Positions 1 to 5,296 of a DNA stretch of 5,296 nt are shown in pieces. Position 1 is the first letter of the stretch; every line of letters begins with the position of its first letter. The notes beneath the pieces are model-generated. The model was not told the DNA's origin and ran no database searches. It saw only the letters and a list, made by a program, of their open reading frames with translations. This stretch comes from an uncultured Rhodopirellula sp. (GTDB lineage Bacteria; Planctomycetota; Planctomycetia; Pirellulales; Pirellulaceae), in contig CAJXTM010000352.1 in the NCBI GenBank assembly GCA_913061385.1, positions 1-5,296 on the forward strand, written 5' to 3'. The position numbers were made by a program, and so were the translations under genes.

Positions 1-47
1 CTACACGTAAGGAGTCGTCGGCAGCGTCAGATGTGTATAAGAGACAG
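1..47 (+). other. Nextera (Tn5) sequencing adapter, i5/Read 1 side
   Basis: This is artificial sequence, not genome. Bases 1-6 (CTACAC) match the end of the Illumina P5 oligo. Bases 7-14 (GTAAGGAG) sit exactly where the i5 index belongs and match the index I know as S505/N505. Bases 15-28 (TCGTCGGCAGCGTC) are the Nextera Read 1 segment, and 29-47 (AGATGTGTATAAGAGACAG) are the 19-bp Tn5 mosaic end. The genomic insert starts at 48. Any reading frame crossing this block carries adapter-derived peptide, for example MCIRDR on the plus strand and SYTHLTLPTTPYV on the minus strand, and should be trimmed. Confidence 0.98.
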
Positions 48-244
48 GGGTATTGCCTGCCCGTTGGGCCGCGTTGTCAGGTGTCATGATCCTGTCGGGA
101 GTCGTCATCCTGTCCAACAAGTACCTTTTATCGGTCATTGGATGCCTGATCGGCCTTGCCTGTGTCGGCTTCTTTGTACCTCGCCGCCCACGAGACGCAG
201 CCACATTCAGTGAGCTTACTTCAAAAACACCAGAGGCTGTCTGA
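48..244 (+). CDS. C-terminal fragment of an unidentified membrane protein (5' truncated)
   Basis: The frame is open from the first genomic bases and ends at TGA 242-244; the 5' part is lost at the contig edge. A TTG at 53 could be called as a start, but nothing supports it, and the protein more likely continues upstream. About 64 residues are visible. They form two closely spaced hydrophobic stretches (around GVMILSGVVIL and LLSVIGCLIGLACVGFF), then a basic PRRPRD junction and a short polar tail ending in TPEAV. This looks like the last one or two membrane helices plus a cytoplasmic C-terminus under the positive-inside rule. The family cannot be named from this piece; a transporter or another multi-pass protein is possible. 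It converges on hisB with 7 bp between stop codons. The main reasons to believe it is real are its hydrophobic pattern and its neat tail-to-tail fit with hisB. Confidence 0.5.
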
Positions 245-247
245 AAC

Positions 248-263
248 GGCGTTACAGGACGCC
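248..263. terminator. Weak hairpin at the convergent gene junction
   Basis: GGCGT (248-252) and ACGCC (259-263) form a perfect 5-bp stem with a 6-base loop. It overlaps the hisB stop codon and lies just after the stop of the plus-strand partial gene. On the plus strand the stem is followed by only three T residues (264-266), and on the minus strand by GTTT. It could act as a weak bidirectional terminator between the converging genes, but the short stem and poor T-tract leave this uncertain. No better terminator is visible in this junction. Confidence 0.22.
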
Positions 264-839
264 TTTGGTGCTGGGAATCGCGTTACTGCGAGGATCATTT
301 TCGGCTGCCATGCGCACCGCTCGGGCAACCGACTTGAATACGCACTCTGCAATGTGGTGCGCGTTGCGACCATGATGCAAGACGACATGAAGATTGCACT
401 TCGAGTTGGCCGCAAAAGACTGCCAGAAGTGCTCTACCAATTCGGTGTCAAACGTCCCGATTTTCGTTGCAGCAATGGGTGCCTGATACTCAAAGGCATA
501 GCGTCCGCCAAGATCCACGGCGGCAGTCACAAGACACTCATCCATTGGCAGCGTGAAGTGACCATACCTTCGAATTCCTGCACGGTCACCGAGTGCCTGA
601 TCCATCGCCTGCCCCAAAGCGATCCCGATATCTTCGCAGGTGTGGTGATCATCAACATGCAAATCGCCCACTGCAGCGACACGAAGATCGATCAATGCGT
701 GCTTGGCAAACAGATCCAGCATGTGATCAAGAAAACCGATCCCTGACTCCCGCGTTCCAGACCCTTCACCATCTAAATCAATCGACAGTTGAATGTCAGT
801 TTCTCCGGTCTTACGATCAACCGAGGCAGTACGAGTCAT
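252..839 (-). CDS. hisB: Imidazoleglycerol-phosphate dehydratase (HisB, single-domain)
   Basis: HisB is a cytoplasmic enzyme that dehydrates imidazole-glycerol phosphate to imidazole-acetol phosphate in histidine synthesis. The 195 residues match the usual length of the stand-alone dehydratase, and there is no fused histidinol-phosphatase domain of the E. coli type. Visible family motifs are GIGFLDHML (33-41), the metal-binding HHTCED (65-70; H65, H66 and E69), and the second metal motif LHHGRNAHHIAE (154-165; H161, H162 and E165). The C-terminus IPSTKGVL (188-195) is also typical. The ATG at 839 is supported by a GGTGAT Shine-Dalgarno-like element (complement of 843-848) three bases upstream and by the standard N-terminus MTRTASVDRKTGETDI. 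It is the last gene of the hisD-hisC-hisB set, 51 bp after hisC, and is probably co-transcribed with it. All key residues are present and nothing looks broken. Confidence 0.97.
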   Translation of the reverse strand: MTRTASVDRKTGETDIQLSIDLDGEGSGTRESGIGFLDHMLDLFAKHALIDLRVAAVGDLHVDDHHTCEDIGIALGQAMDQALGDRAGIRRYGHFTLPMDECLVTAAVDLGGRYAFEYQAPIAATKIGTFDTELVEHFWQSFAANSKCNLHVVLHHGRNAHHIAECVFKSVARAVRMAAENDPRSNAIPSTKGVL

Positions 840-890
840 GTTATCACCGGCAAGTTACAAGAGTGCGAATATTCAAACGACGGGGAATGA

Positions 891-1952
891 CTACGCCAGA
901 TAACGCTCGATTAACATCAGGCAAGCATCGATCTGCTCAGCTGTTCCAACGGAAATCCGCAGACCATCTCCCCACTCCGGGAATTCCATGTATCGAACAA
1001 GAATCTGATTTTTCTTCAGGAATTCGTAAAGTTGCTGATGTTTCCCATTGGGGTGTTGGCACCAGACAAAATTTGCTTGGGAAGGGACGACAGCAAAACC
1101 AAGAACAGTCAACCGCTCCGTCATTCGGCAGCGTGTGGCATTCATATTGTGCTGAATATCAGCAAGCCAGTCGCCACAGCCCATAGCCGCCGTCGCCGCC
1201 GCAATCGAAAGCCCATCACAGTTATAGCTGTCTTTGATTTTTGCAAGTTCAGCGATCACCTGTGGTTGTGCCACAAGAAACCCGAATCGAATTCCAGCCA
1301 ATCCATATGACTTGCTAAGCGTTCGCGTGACCATGATCCGTTCATTCTGCTGAACAAGGTCTAGGCAATTATGTTCGGCAAAATCGGCATAGGCCTCATC
1401 AACTATCAGTGGACAATCAAGTGAGTCCGCCAACTGCGACACACGATCCGGGCTGATCACAGTCCCACTCGGACTATTCGGATTCGGGAGCAAGACAAGC
1501 CGGAGGTCTTCATCAGTTTCCCCAAAAGCTTCGGGAAGGGTCCAATCTTCCTCGAATGCAATCTGCTCTGAGGCTGCGCCTTGGATATCAGCCAGTGTGC
1601 GATAGAGAACATAACTCGGGTACGGAAGTCGCAATTTTTGCCCCTCACCAACAAACCCCCTCACCAGCAATGTCAAAATTTCATCACTCCCATTGCCGGC
1701 CAACACCCAATCAGGCCCAGGTAGGTTTAAGCGTTCAGCCGCAGCGATCCGAAATGCAGTAGCCATCGGATCGGGATAGCGATTGAGAGGCCCGCACGCG
1801 GCCACCTTGATTGCCTCGACCACTGCGGGCGGCGGCGGATAGGGGTTCTCATTTGTGTTCAGTTTGATGTACTTCCCCGGCGGTGGTTGTTCACCAGGTG
1901 CGTAGGCCATCATGCGGGCAAGGGCAGGGCGGAAGAGGGACTTATCAGCCAT
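891..1952 (-). CDS. hisC: Histidinol-phosphate aminotransferase (HisC)
   Basis: This is a PLP-dependent class I/II (fold type I) aminotransferase that converts imidazole-acetol phosphate and glutamate to histidinol phosphate and 2-oxoglutarate. From ATG 1952 it has 353 residues, normal for HisC. Motifs seen are KLNTNENPYPP (30-40), GNGSDE (86-91), NPNSPSG (157-163, contacting PLP), DEAYADF (185-191, with the PLP-ring Asp and Tyr), TLSKSYGLAGIRFGF (211-225; K214 is the Schiff-base lysine) and LRISVG (331-336, with the substrate-binding Arg). The frame stays open upstream to a GTG at 1997, which would add 15 residues. I prefer ATG 1952 because MADKSLFRPAL begins like other HisC proteins and the added part (WRPDPDRPTK) is low-complexity and unlike the family. 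Neither start has a clear Shine-Dalgarno. The product of HisB, two genes' reading distance away in the same set, is its substrate, which fits an operon. Confidence 0.96.
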   Translation of the reverse strand: MADKSLFRPALARMMAYAPGEQPPPGKYIKLNTNENPYPPPPAVVEAIKVAACGPLNRYPDPMATAFRIAAAERLNLPGPDWVLAGNGSDEILTLLVRGFVGEGQKLRLPYPSYVLYRTLADIQGAASEQIAFEEDWTLPEAFGETDEDLRLVLLPNPNSPSGTVISPDRVSQLADSLDCPLIVDEAYADFAEHNCLDLVQQNERIMVTRTLSKSYGLAGIRFGFLVAQPQVIAELAKIKDSYNCDGLSIAAATAAMGCGDWLADIQHNMNATRCRMTERLTVLGFAVVPSQANFVWCQHPNGKHQQLYEFLKKNQILVRYMEFPEWGDGLRISVGTAEQIDACLMLIERYLA

Positions 1953-2057
1953 GATTACGGGAACTTTCGTCGGCCGGTCTGGGTCAGGTCGCCACACGCG
2001 GGATGGCGATGAAGGTCAAAAAATTTGAACGCTGAGCGAGGATTGGATTTGCCTGCC
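1953..2057 (-). other. hisD-hisC spacer with a small hairpin
   Basis: These 105 bp separate the hisD stop from the preferred hisC start. They contain a perfect 6-bp inverted repeat, TCGCCA (1989-1994) and TGGCGA (2004-2009), around a 9-base loop, and an A/T-rich run (AAAAAATTTG, about 2019-2028). In the transcript direction the hairpin is not followed by a U-tract, so it is not a standard terminator. The alternative GTG start of hisC lies in the hairpin loop. No separate promoter for hisC stands out. The spacer is long for an operon, so an internal processing or regulatory site is possible but unproven. Confidence 0.3.
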
Positions 2058-3422
2058 TCAGGATTCTCGAATTGTCACACTTCGGGCATGAGCTGTCAGC
2101 CCTTCCTTGTCAGCAAGCCTGACAACATCCGAGGCAATCTGGTTCAGTGCATCGGGATCGAATTCAGTCACACTGCTGCTCCGTAAAAAGCTGTTACTGC
2201 ACAATCCTGCTGCCCACGTGCAAGTACCGCCGGTGGGGAGTACATGGCTTGGACCCGCTGCATAATCGCCGAGTGCGACGGGAGTATGGTGTCCTAGGAA
2301 TGCGGCACCGCTGTTGCGAATACGGGCAATCTCTTCACGCGGGTTTCGAGTCTCAATATGGAGATGCTCGGGTGCGAACTGATCCGTCAACTCACAAGCA
2401 TGAGCTTGATCTCGGACGAGGATCAAGGCACCAAATGCCTCGAGGCTGTCGACCGTCAGTTGGTTGCGAGTCAGCAAGGCCAACTGCTTAACCAATTCCT
2501 CATGAACAGCGTCAATCAACGCTTCATCCCAAGTGATCAGGATCGCCGAACCTGGCGAATGCTCGGCCTGAGCAAGCAAGTCTGCCGCCACGAAATCGGC
2601 CCTCGCCGTCTCATCCGCTATGACAATCACTTCACTGGGTCCTGCAAAGGAATCAATATCTACCACACCGTAGGCTTCCTTTTTTGCAAGTGCTACAAAC
2701 AGATTGCCAGGACCAACGATTTTGTCGACCGCTGGAATTGCCTCACAACCATAAGCAAGTGCTGCGACAGCCTGTGCCCCGCCAACGCGATACACCTCAC
2801 GCAAACCAAGCTCGTGACAGGTTGCCAGCATGTCCGCGTTGTAGGCACCAAATTTTGTCGGTGGTGCCACCACAGCAATCTCTTCAACTCCAGCAACCTG
2901 GGCTGGCACCGCGGTCATCAGGACAGTTGACGGATAAGCAGCGGCTCCCCCAGGAACGCACACACCAATGCGTTTCAACGGCAGGTATCTCTGCGTCAAC
3001 ATGACACCGGGGCGAGGTTCAAGCGTCACATCGGAATGTAAGATTGCCTGCTGAAACTCGGCAACATTGTCTCGTATCCGCCGTACAGAATCCAACAAAG
3101 CTGGGTCAGCCGCCGCATGTGCCTCTTCTAATTCACTCTGTGGTACTCGCAACTGGTCTGCAGAAAGATCTGCTTTGTCCAGTGCTTTGTTGTACTTCAG
3201 CAACGCCTCTGTGCCGTTTTCGCGAACGTCCCGACAAATCTTCTGAACCACTTCCACCGGGGTCAACGGTTCACCAAAAACTTCCTCAGTCAGAGCTCGT
3301 CCTCGGGGGCTTACGACGTCGCCCTGAGGACTGAGTTTCAGACGCAACTCGTGCAGAATCTCAGCAGATCCCTGGCGAGCATCAACACGTTGAATTTGAA
3401 GGGCAGACAAATCGGAACTCAT
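2058..3422 (-). CDS. hisD: Histidinol dehydrogenase (HisD)
   Basis: HisD is a zinc enzyme that catalyses the last two NAD-dependent oxidations of the pathway, L-histidinol to L-histidine through the aldehyde. From ATG 3422 the protein has 454 residues, slightly longer than the E. coli enzyme. Recognisable parts are RIGVCVPGGAAAYPSTVLM (151-169), YRVGGAQAVAALAYG (211-225), VDKIVGPGN (232-240) and the signature around DSFAGPSEVIVIAD (257-270). The expected zinc ligands are Q285 and H288 (in QAEH), D386 (in GDYAAG) and H445 (in TAHARS); the catalytic pair is E352-H353 in APEHLH. The frame stays open for 35 more residues to 3527, but that part is Cys/Val-rich and non-family, and would overlap the promoter region. 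MSSDLSALQIQRVDA is therefore the chosen start, although no good Shine-Dalgarno precedes it. It is the first gene of the three-gene his set and is divergent from the threonine aldolase gene. Confidence 0.97.
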   Translation of the reverse strand: MSSDLSALQIQRVDARQGSAEILHELRLKLSPQGDVVSPRGRALTEEVFGEPLTPVEVVQKICRDVRENGTEALLKYNKALDKADLSADQLRVPQSELEEAHAAADPALLDSVRRIRDNVAEFQQAILHSDVTLEPRPGVMLTQRYLPLKRIGVCVPGGAAAYPSTVLMTAVPAQVAGVEEIAVVAPPTKFGAYNADMLATCHELGLREVYRVGGAQAVAALAYGCEAIPAVDKIVGPGNLFVALAKKEAYGVVDIDSFAGPSEVIVIADETARADFVAADLLAQAEHSPGSAILITWDEALIDAVHEELVKQLALLTRNQLTVDSLEAFGALILVRDQAHACELTDQFAPEHLHIETRNPREEIARIRNSGAAFLGHHTPVALGDYAAGPSHVLPTGGTCTWAAGLCSNSFLRSSSVTEFDPDALNQIASDVVRLADKEGLTAHARSVTIRES

Positions 3423-3510
3423 TTTCGGGGATTCGTAATGGACGAGGGCGACAGCGTGAACACTGTTACAACATGAAAACCGGACTACTTGCAACACGTC
3501 TACGATTGCC

Positions 3511-3516
3511 ATCATA
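3511..3516 (-). promoter_or_regulatory. Possible -10 element for the his genes
   Basis: On the minus strand this reads TATGAT, one base from the sigma-70 consensus. It would start transcription around 3504 and leave a leader of about 80 bases before hisD. The sequence at the expected -35 spacing (near TAAACA/AAACAA) is poor, so this is a weak prediction. Confidence 0.25.
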
Positions 3517-3522
3517 AGCCGG

Positions 3523-3528
3523 TACAAT
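3523..3528 (+). promoter_or_regulatory. Possible -10 element for the threonine aldolase gene
   Basis: TACAAT is one base from the sigma-70 consensus and lies about 50 bp before the chosen aldolase ATG, giving a leader of roughly 45 bases. No good -35 is found at 16-18 bp; TTGCCA at 3506-3511 is too close (11 bp). It lies inside a smaller inverted pair, CGATTG (3503-3508) and CAATCG (3525-3530). Confidence 0.28.
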
Positions 3529-3578
3529 CGAATTGTTTACCCGCATACCAATCAACTCCGACACCCGGTTTTCAGCAA

Positions 3579-4634
3579 ATGCCCGCAGAAATCGATCTCC
3601 GCAGCGATACCGTGACCAAGCCAACTCCTAGCATGAGGCAGGCAATGGCCGAAGCAGAGGTAGGAGATGCCGTCATAGACGTGGATCCGACGGTGGAACG
3701 CCTCGAGGCTCTTACCGCGGAAATTTTAGGTAAAGAAGCCGCAATATTCATGCCCAGTGGCTCCATGACCAACCAGATTGCGCTTCGGGTTCACTGCGGT
3801 CGAAGCAGCGAATTTCTCTGTGAAGCAGACTGTCACATCTATCATTATGAGCAGGGAGCGTTTGCCCAACTTTCAGGCTTGGTAGCACAAACTGTCGCTG
3901 GAAAAGGTGGTGTATTAAAGGTAGATCAACTTAAAAACCTGATCCGACCTGAAAATGAACACATGGTAAGAACTCAACTCGTTTGCCTTGAAAACACCCA
4001 CAATCGTTGGGGTGGACGAATCCAGCCGCAACAATCTGTCAAAGAAATCTGCGACTGGGCGAAAGAAAACGGGCTGAAACGACACCTCGACGGAGCCCGA
4101 CTCTGGAATGCGTCTGTTGCGACTGGAACCAGCCCTCTGGAATTGGTTGAACCGTTCGATTCGGTTAGCGTCTGCTTCAGCAAAGGACTCGGCGCCCCTG
4201 TTGGATCTGCCCTAGCTGGAGACCGCCAGTTCATCCTGGAAGCTCGCCGCTCGAGAAAGCTGTTTGGTGGGGGCATGCGGCAAGCAGGAATCATTGCTGC
4301 CGGTGCACTTCACGCATTGGAGCAACATCGTGATCGCCTTGAGGAAGATCACAACAATGCCCAACGCCTTCGCGAAGGCTGCGAAGCATGTGGTCCTCTT
4401 GCAATTCGCGGAGACCGTGTGGATACCAATATCGTCATCTGTGAAGTTGACGAGGCCTGGACATCGGCTGACAAACTGGCAGCAACTCTTGAAGAACAAG
4501 GCGTAAGGTGCTTTGCGATTGGTCCGCAAGCGATTCGATTTGTGACCCACTTGGACGTAGATGCCTCCCAAATTGAGGCAGCCTGCAAAATCATCCAGAA
4601 AATCACAACTCGATCGGTCGCAAATCACTCCTGA
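3579..4634 (+). CDS. ltaE: Low-specificity L-threonine aldolase (beta-eliminating-lyase fold)
   Basis: This PLP enzyme is predicted to cleave L-threonine or L-allo-threonine to glycine and acetaldehyde in the cytoplasm. The 351 residues match the family's usual length. Motifs in order are IDLRSDTVTKPT (5-16), PSGSMTNQ (59-66, PLP phosphate region), CHIYHYEQ (85-92, with the His that packs on PLP), LENTHNRWGG (137-146), HLDGARLWNA (169-178; D171 and R174), SVCFSKGLGAPVGSALAG (197-214; K202 is the PLP lysine) and IRFVTHLDV (319-327, R320 for the substrate carboxylate). The stretch GDAVIDVDPTVERLEAL replaces the commoner GDDVYGEDPT; I recall this form from planctomycete homologues. ATG 3579 is chosen because the family start MPAEIDLRSDT follows; the in-frame TTG at 3489 would add 30 non-family residues. 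No clear Shine-Dalgarno is seen. The stop overlaps the next gene's ATG. The exact substrate preference (threonine, allo-threonine or phenylserine) cannot be read from sequence. Confidence 0.93.
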   Translation: MPAEIDLRSDTVTKPTPSMRQAMAEAEVGDAVIDVDPTVERLEALTAEILGKEAAIFMPSGSMTNQIALRVHCGRSSEFLCEADCHIYHYEQGAFAQLSGLVAQTVAGKGGVLKVDQLKNLIRPENEHMVRTQLVCLENTHNRWGGRIQPQQSVKEICDWAKENGLKRHLDGARLWNASVATGTSPLELVEPFDSVSVCFSKGLGAPVGSALAGDRQFILEARRSRKLFGGGMRQAGIIAAGALHALEQHRDRLEEDHNNAQRLREGCEACGPLAIRGDRVDTNIVICEVDEAWTSADKLAATLEEQGVRCFAIGPQAIRFVTHLDVDASQIEAACKIIQKITTRSVANHS

Positions 4635-5271
4635 TGGATGGCCAATCACCCCGAGCAATCTTCACGCTGCTGATATCTCTTGCTGTTGTCAGCATCGCTA
4701 TCTTCCTCCGACTACCATCATGCTACGAAAGTCTGTGGCTTGATGAATTGCATTCTGCTTGGATCATTGCGGATGACATCGGCAGTGTTTACCAGCGTTC
4801 AATCATTGGCCATCAATCACCCTGTTATTATTTTCAACTTTGGGTATGGAAACAGGTTGTCGGTGATTCTGAATTAATACTGAGGCTGAACAGCGTCTTA
4901 ATGGTGGCTGGTGGGTGTGGCGTAATCGCTTATGGCATTACCAACTGGACCCATAGTTTGCTGGCAGGTTTCGTGTCAGGACTCATTCTGGCCATGGAGA
5001 ACAACTCGCTATTTTTTGGCACAGAGTTACGTCCATTCGCGTTGGTAATCCTTTGTTCGTCCATCTCAATCGTGATTTTTCTTCACCTGCTTTCCAGTGA
5101 ATCGCGTCACACGCATTCAACAAGCTGGTGCCTGTTGATAATCACAATTCTATTTTCGGCGATCTGTCAGCCAACTTGCCTGGGCGTGTTGGCTTGGCTT
5201 CCATTTTGCTTGTGCGGAATCTGGTTGATTAGAAGCCCAAAACAGTTTGGGCGATTCACATGGTTAGATGC
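4634..5271 (+). CDS. N-terminal part of a GT39/GT-C-like membrane glycosyltransferase (3' truncated)
   Basis: An uninterrupted frame begins at ATG 4634, sharing one base with the aldolase stop (TGATG), and runs off the contig; 212 residues are genomic. A first membrane helix (about 8-27) is followed by an extracytoplasmic-type loop with LWLDELHSAW (34-43). The D37-E38 pair sits where GT-C enzymes of the ArnT/PMT type carry their catalytic acidic residue. Further similarity to GT39 proteins lies in GHQSPCYYFQLW (59-70) and FFGTELRPFALV (127-138). More helices follow at about 84-101, 107-122, 132-152 and 166-199. Such proteins usually move a sugar from a polyprenyl-phosphate donor to lipid or protein. 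Acceptor and donor are unknown here, and most of the protein (families are typically near 450-600 residues) is missing. The residues after D212-A213 (CLLYTSPS) come from adapter and are not part of the protein. The one-base overlap suggests translational coupling with ltaE. Confidence 0.75.
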
Positions 5272-5296
5272 CTGTCTCTTATACACATCTCCGAGC
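5272..5296 (-). other. Nextera (Tn5) sequencing adapter, i7/Read 2 side
   Basis: CTGTCTCTTATACACATCT (5272-5290) is the 19-bp Tn5 mosaic end in reverse orientation, and CCGAGC (5291-5296) begins the Nextera Read 2 segment. This is the pattern left when a read runs through a short library fragment into the adapter. It is not genomic, and it adds the false peptide CLLYTSPS to the end of the partial glycosyltransferase frame. Confidence 0.98.

Larger units (their letters stand above)
3474..3574. repeat. Perfect 10-bp inverted repeat bracketing the divergent promoters
   Basis: TGAAAACCGG at 3474-3483 and its exact reverse complement CCGGTTTTCA at 3565-3574 are separated by 81 bp. The midpoint, about 3524, falls on the plus-strand -10-like hexamer. 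The right arm ends four bases before the aldolase ATG, and the left arm lies 51 bases before the hisD ATG. From the candidate start points each transcript would include only one arm, so a role at DNA level (paired half-sites of a regulator, perhaps with looping) is likelier than an RNA hairpin. Function is inferred only from position and symmetry, and chance cannot be excluded. Confidence 0.4.
3423..3578. promoter_or_regulatory. Divergent intergenic region between hisD and ltaE
   Basis: These 156 bp separate two divergently transcribed genes, so they should contain the promoters of both the his set (leftward) and the aldolase-glycosyltransferase pair (rightward). Two -10-like hexamers, each matching five of six bases of TATAAT, lie back to back near the centre: TATGAT on the minus strand (3516 to 3511) and TACAAT on the plus strand (3523-3528). 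Neither has a convincing -35 at 16-18 bp. If used, they would give leaders of roughly 80 and 45 bases. A 10-bp inverted repeat brackets the centre and is listed separately. No riboswitch, T-box or his leader peptide with a histidine run is evident. Confidence 0.6.

Noticed and set aside
29..47. Tn5 mosaic ends at 29-47 and 5272-5290 as a natural composite transposon
   Set aside because: The flanking bases are Illumina P5/index/Read 1 and Read 2 sequence, so the mosaic ends come from library preparation.
1..204. Minus-strand open frame of 67 codons at the left edge
   Set aside because: Part of it translates the adapter (SYTHLTLPTTPYV), and the rest is an arginine/proline-rich shadow of the hydrophobic plus-strand frame.
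156..746. Plus-strand open frame of 196 codons opposite hisB
   Set aside because: It lies antisense to a fully conserved hisB, has no recognisable motifs and biased composition. It is a shadow frame.
593..1186. Plus-strand open frame of 197 codons across the hisB-hisC junction
   Set aside because: It is antisense to two conserved genes, with composition rich in Gln, Arg, Ser and His and no domain signal.
2018..2032. A/T-rich run after hisD as an intrinsic terminator
   Set aside because: The A/T run is not preceded by a stable GC-rich stem in the transcription direction; only a weak five-base AT pairing is possible.
2358..2930. Plus-strand open frame of 190 codons inside hisD
   Set aside because: It is antisense to the conserved catalytic core of hisD, with no family features of its own.
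3423..3527. 35-residue N-terminal extension of HisD
   Set aside because: The extension is unlike HisD N-termini and would fill the divergent promoter region; the family start fits ATG 3422.
3489..3578. 30-residue N-terminal extension of the threonine aldolase from TTG 3489
   Set aside because: The residues do not resemble the family, and the start would overlap the opposing HisD extension and the -10-like elements. ATG 3579 gives the normal N-terminus.
3423..3578. Histidine attenuator with a His-rich leader peptide
   Set aside because: No short frame with a run of histidine codons and no terminator/antiterminator pair was found before hisD.

Overview
This is a metagenome-style contig whose two ends are not biology. 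Bases 1-47 and 5272-5296 are Illumina Nextera (Tn5) library adapter, so the real insert is about 48-5271. The insert is ordinary, densely coded bacterial chromosome with moderate GC. The style of the proteins (HisD, HisC, HisB and especially the threonine aldolase) and the presence of a GT39-like membrane protein suggest a planctomycete, probably a relative of the Rhodopirellula/Pirellula group. That assignment rests on remembered family resemblance, not on a search.

Layout, left to right: (i) 48-244, plus strand, the C-terminal end of an unidentified hydrophobic membrane protein cut by the contig edge. (ii) 252-3422, minus strand, three histidine-biosynthesis genes transcribed in the order hisD, hisC, hisB, with spacers of 105 and 51 bp. 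The 3' end of hisB meets the partial membrane gene tail to tail with 7 bp between the stop codons. (iii) 3423-3578, a 156-bp divergent intergenic region that must hold promoters for both directions. It contains two back-to-back -10-like hexamers and a perfect 10-bp inverted repeat whose arms lie 81 bp apart. (iv) 3579-4634, plus strand, a low-specificity threonine aldolase. (v) 4634-5271, plus strand, the N-terminal 212 residues of a GT-C/GT39-like membrane glycosyltransferase, which overlaps the aldolase stop codon by one base (TGATG) and runs off the contig.

Functionally, hisB, hisC and hisD encode imidazoleglycerol-phosphate dehydratase, histidinol-phosphate aminotransferase and histidinol dehydrogenase, so the cluster covers three of the late steps of histidine synthesis. 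The histidinol-phosphate phosphatase step is absent: HisB here is the single-domain dehydratase. The threonine aldolase links threonine to glycine and acetaldehyde and has no obvious pathway link to its glycosyltransferase neighbour. No RNA genes, mobile elements, CRISPR arrays or defence-like modules were seen. I found no convincing new biological system. The points most worth checking are the adapter ends, the inverted repeat in the divergent promoter region, and the truncated membrane proteins at both edges.
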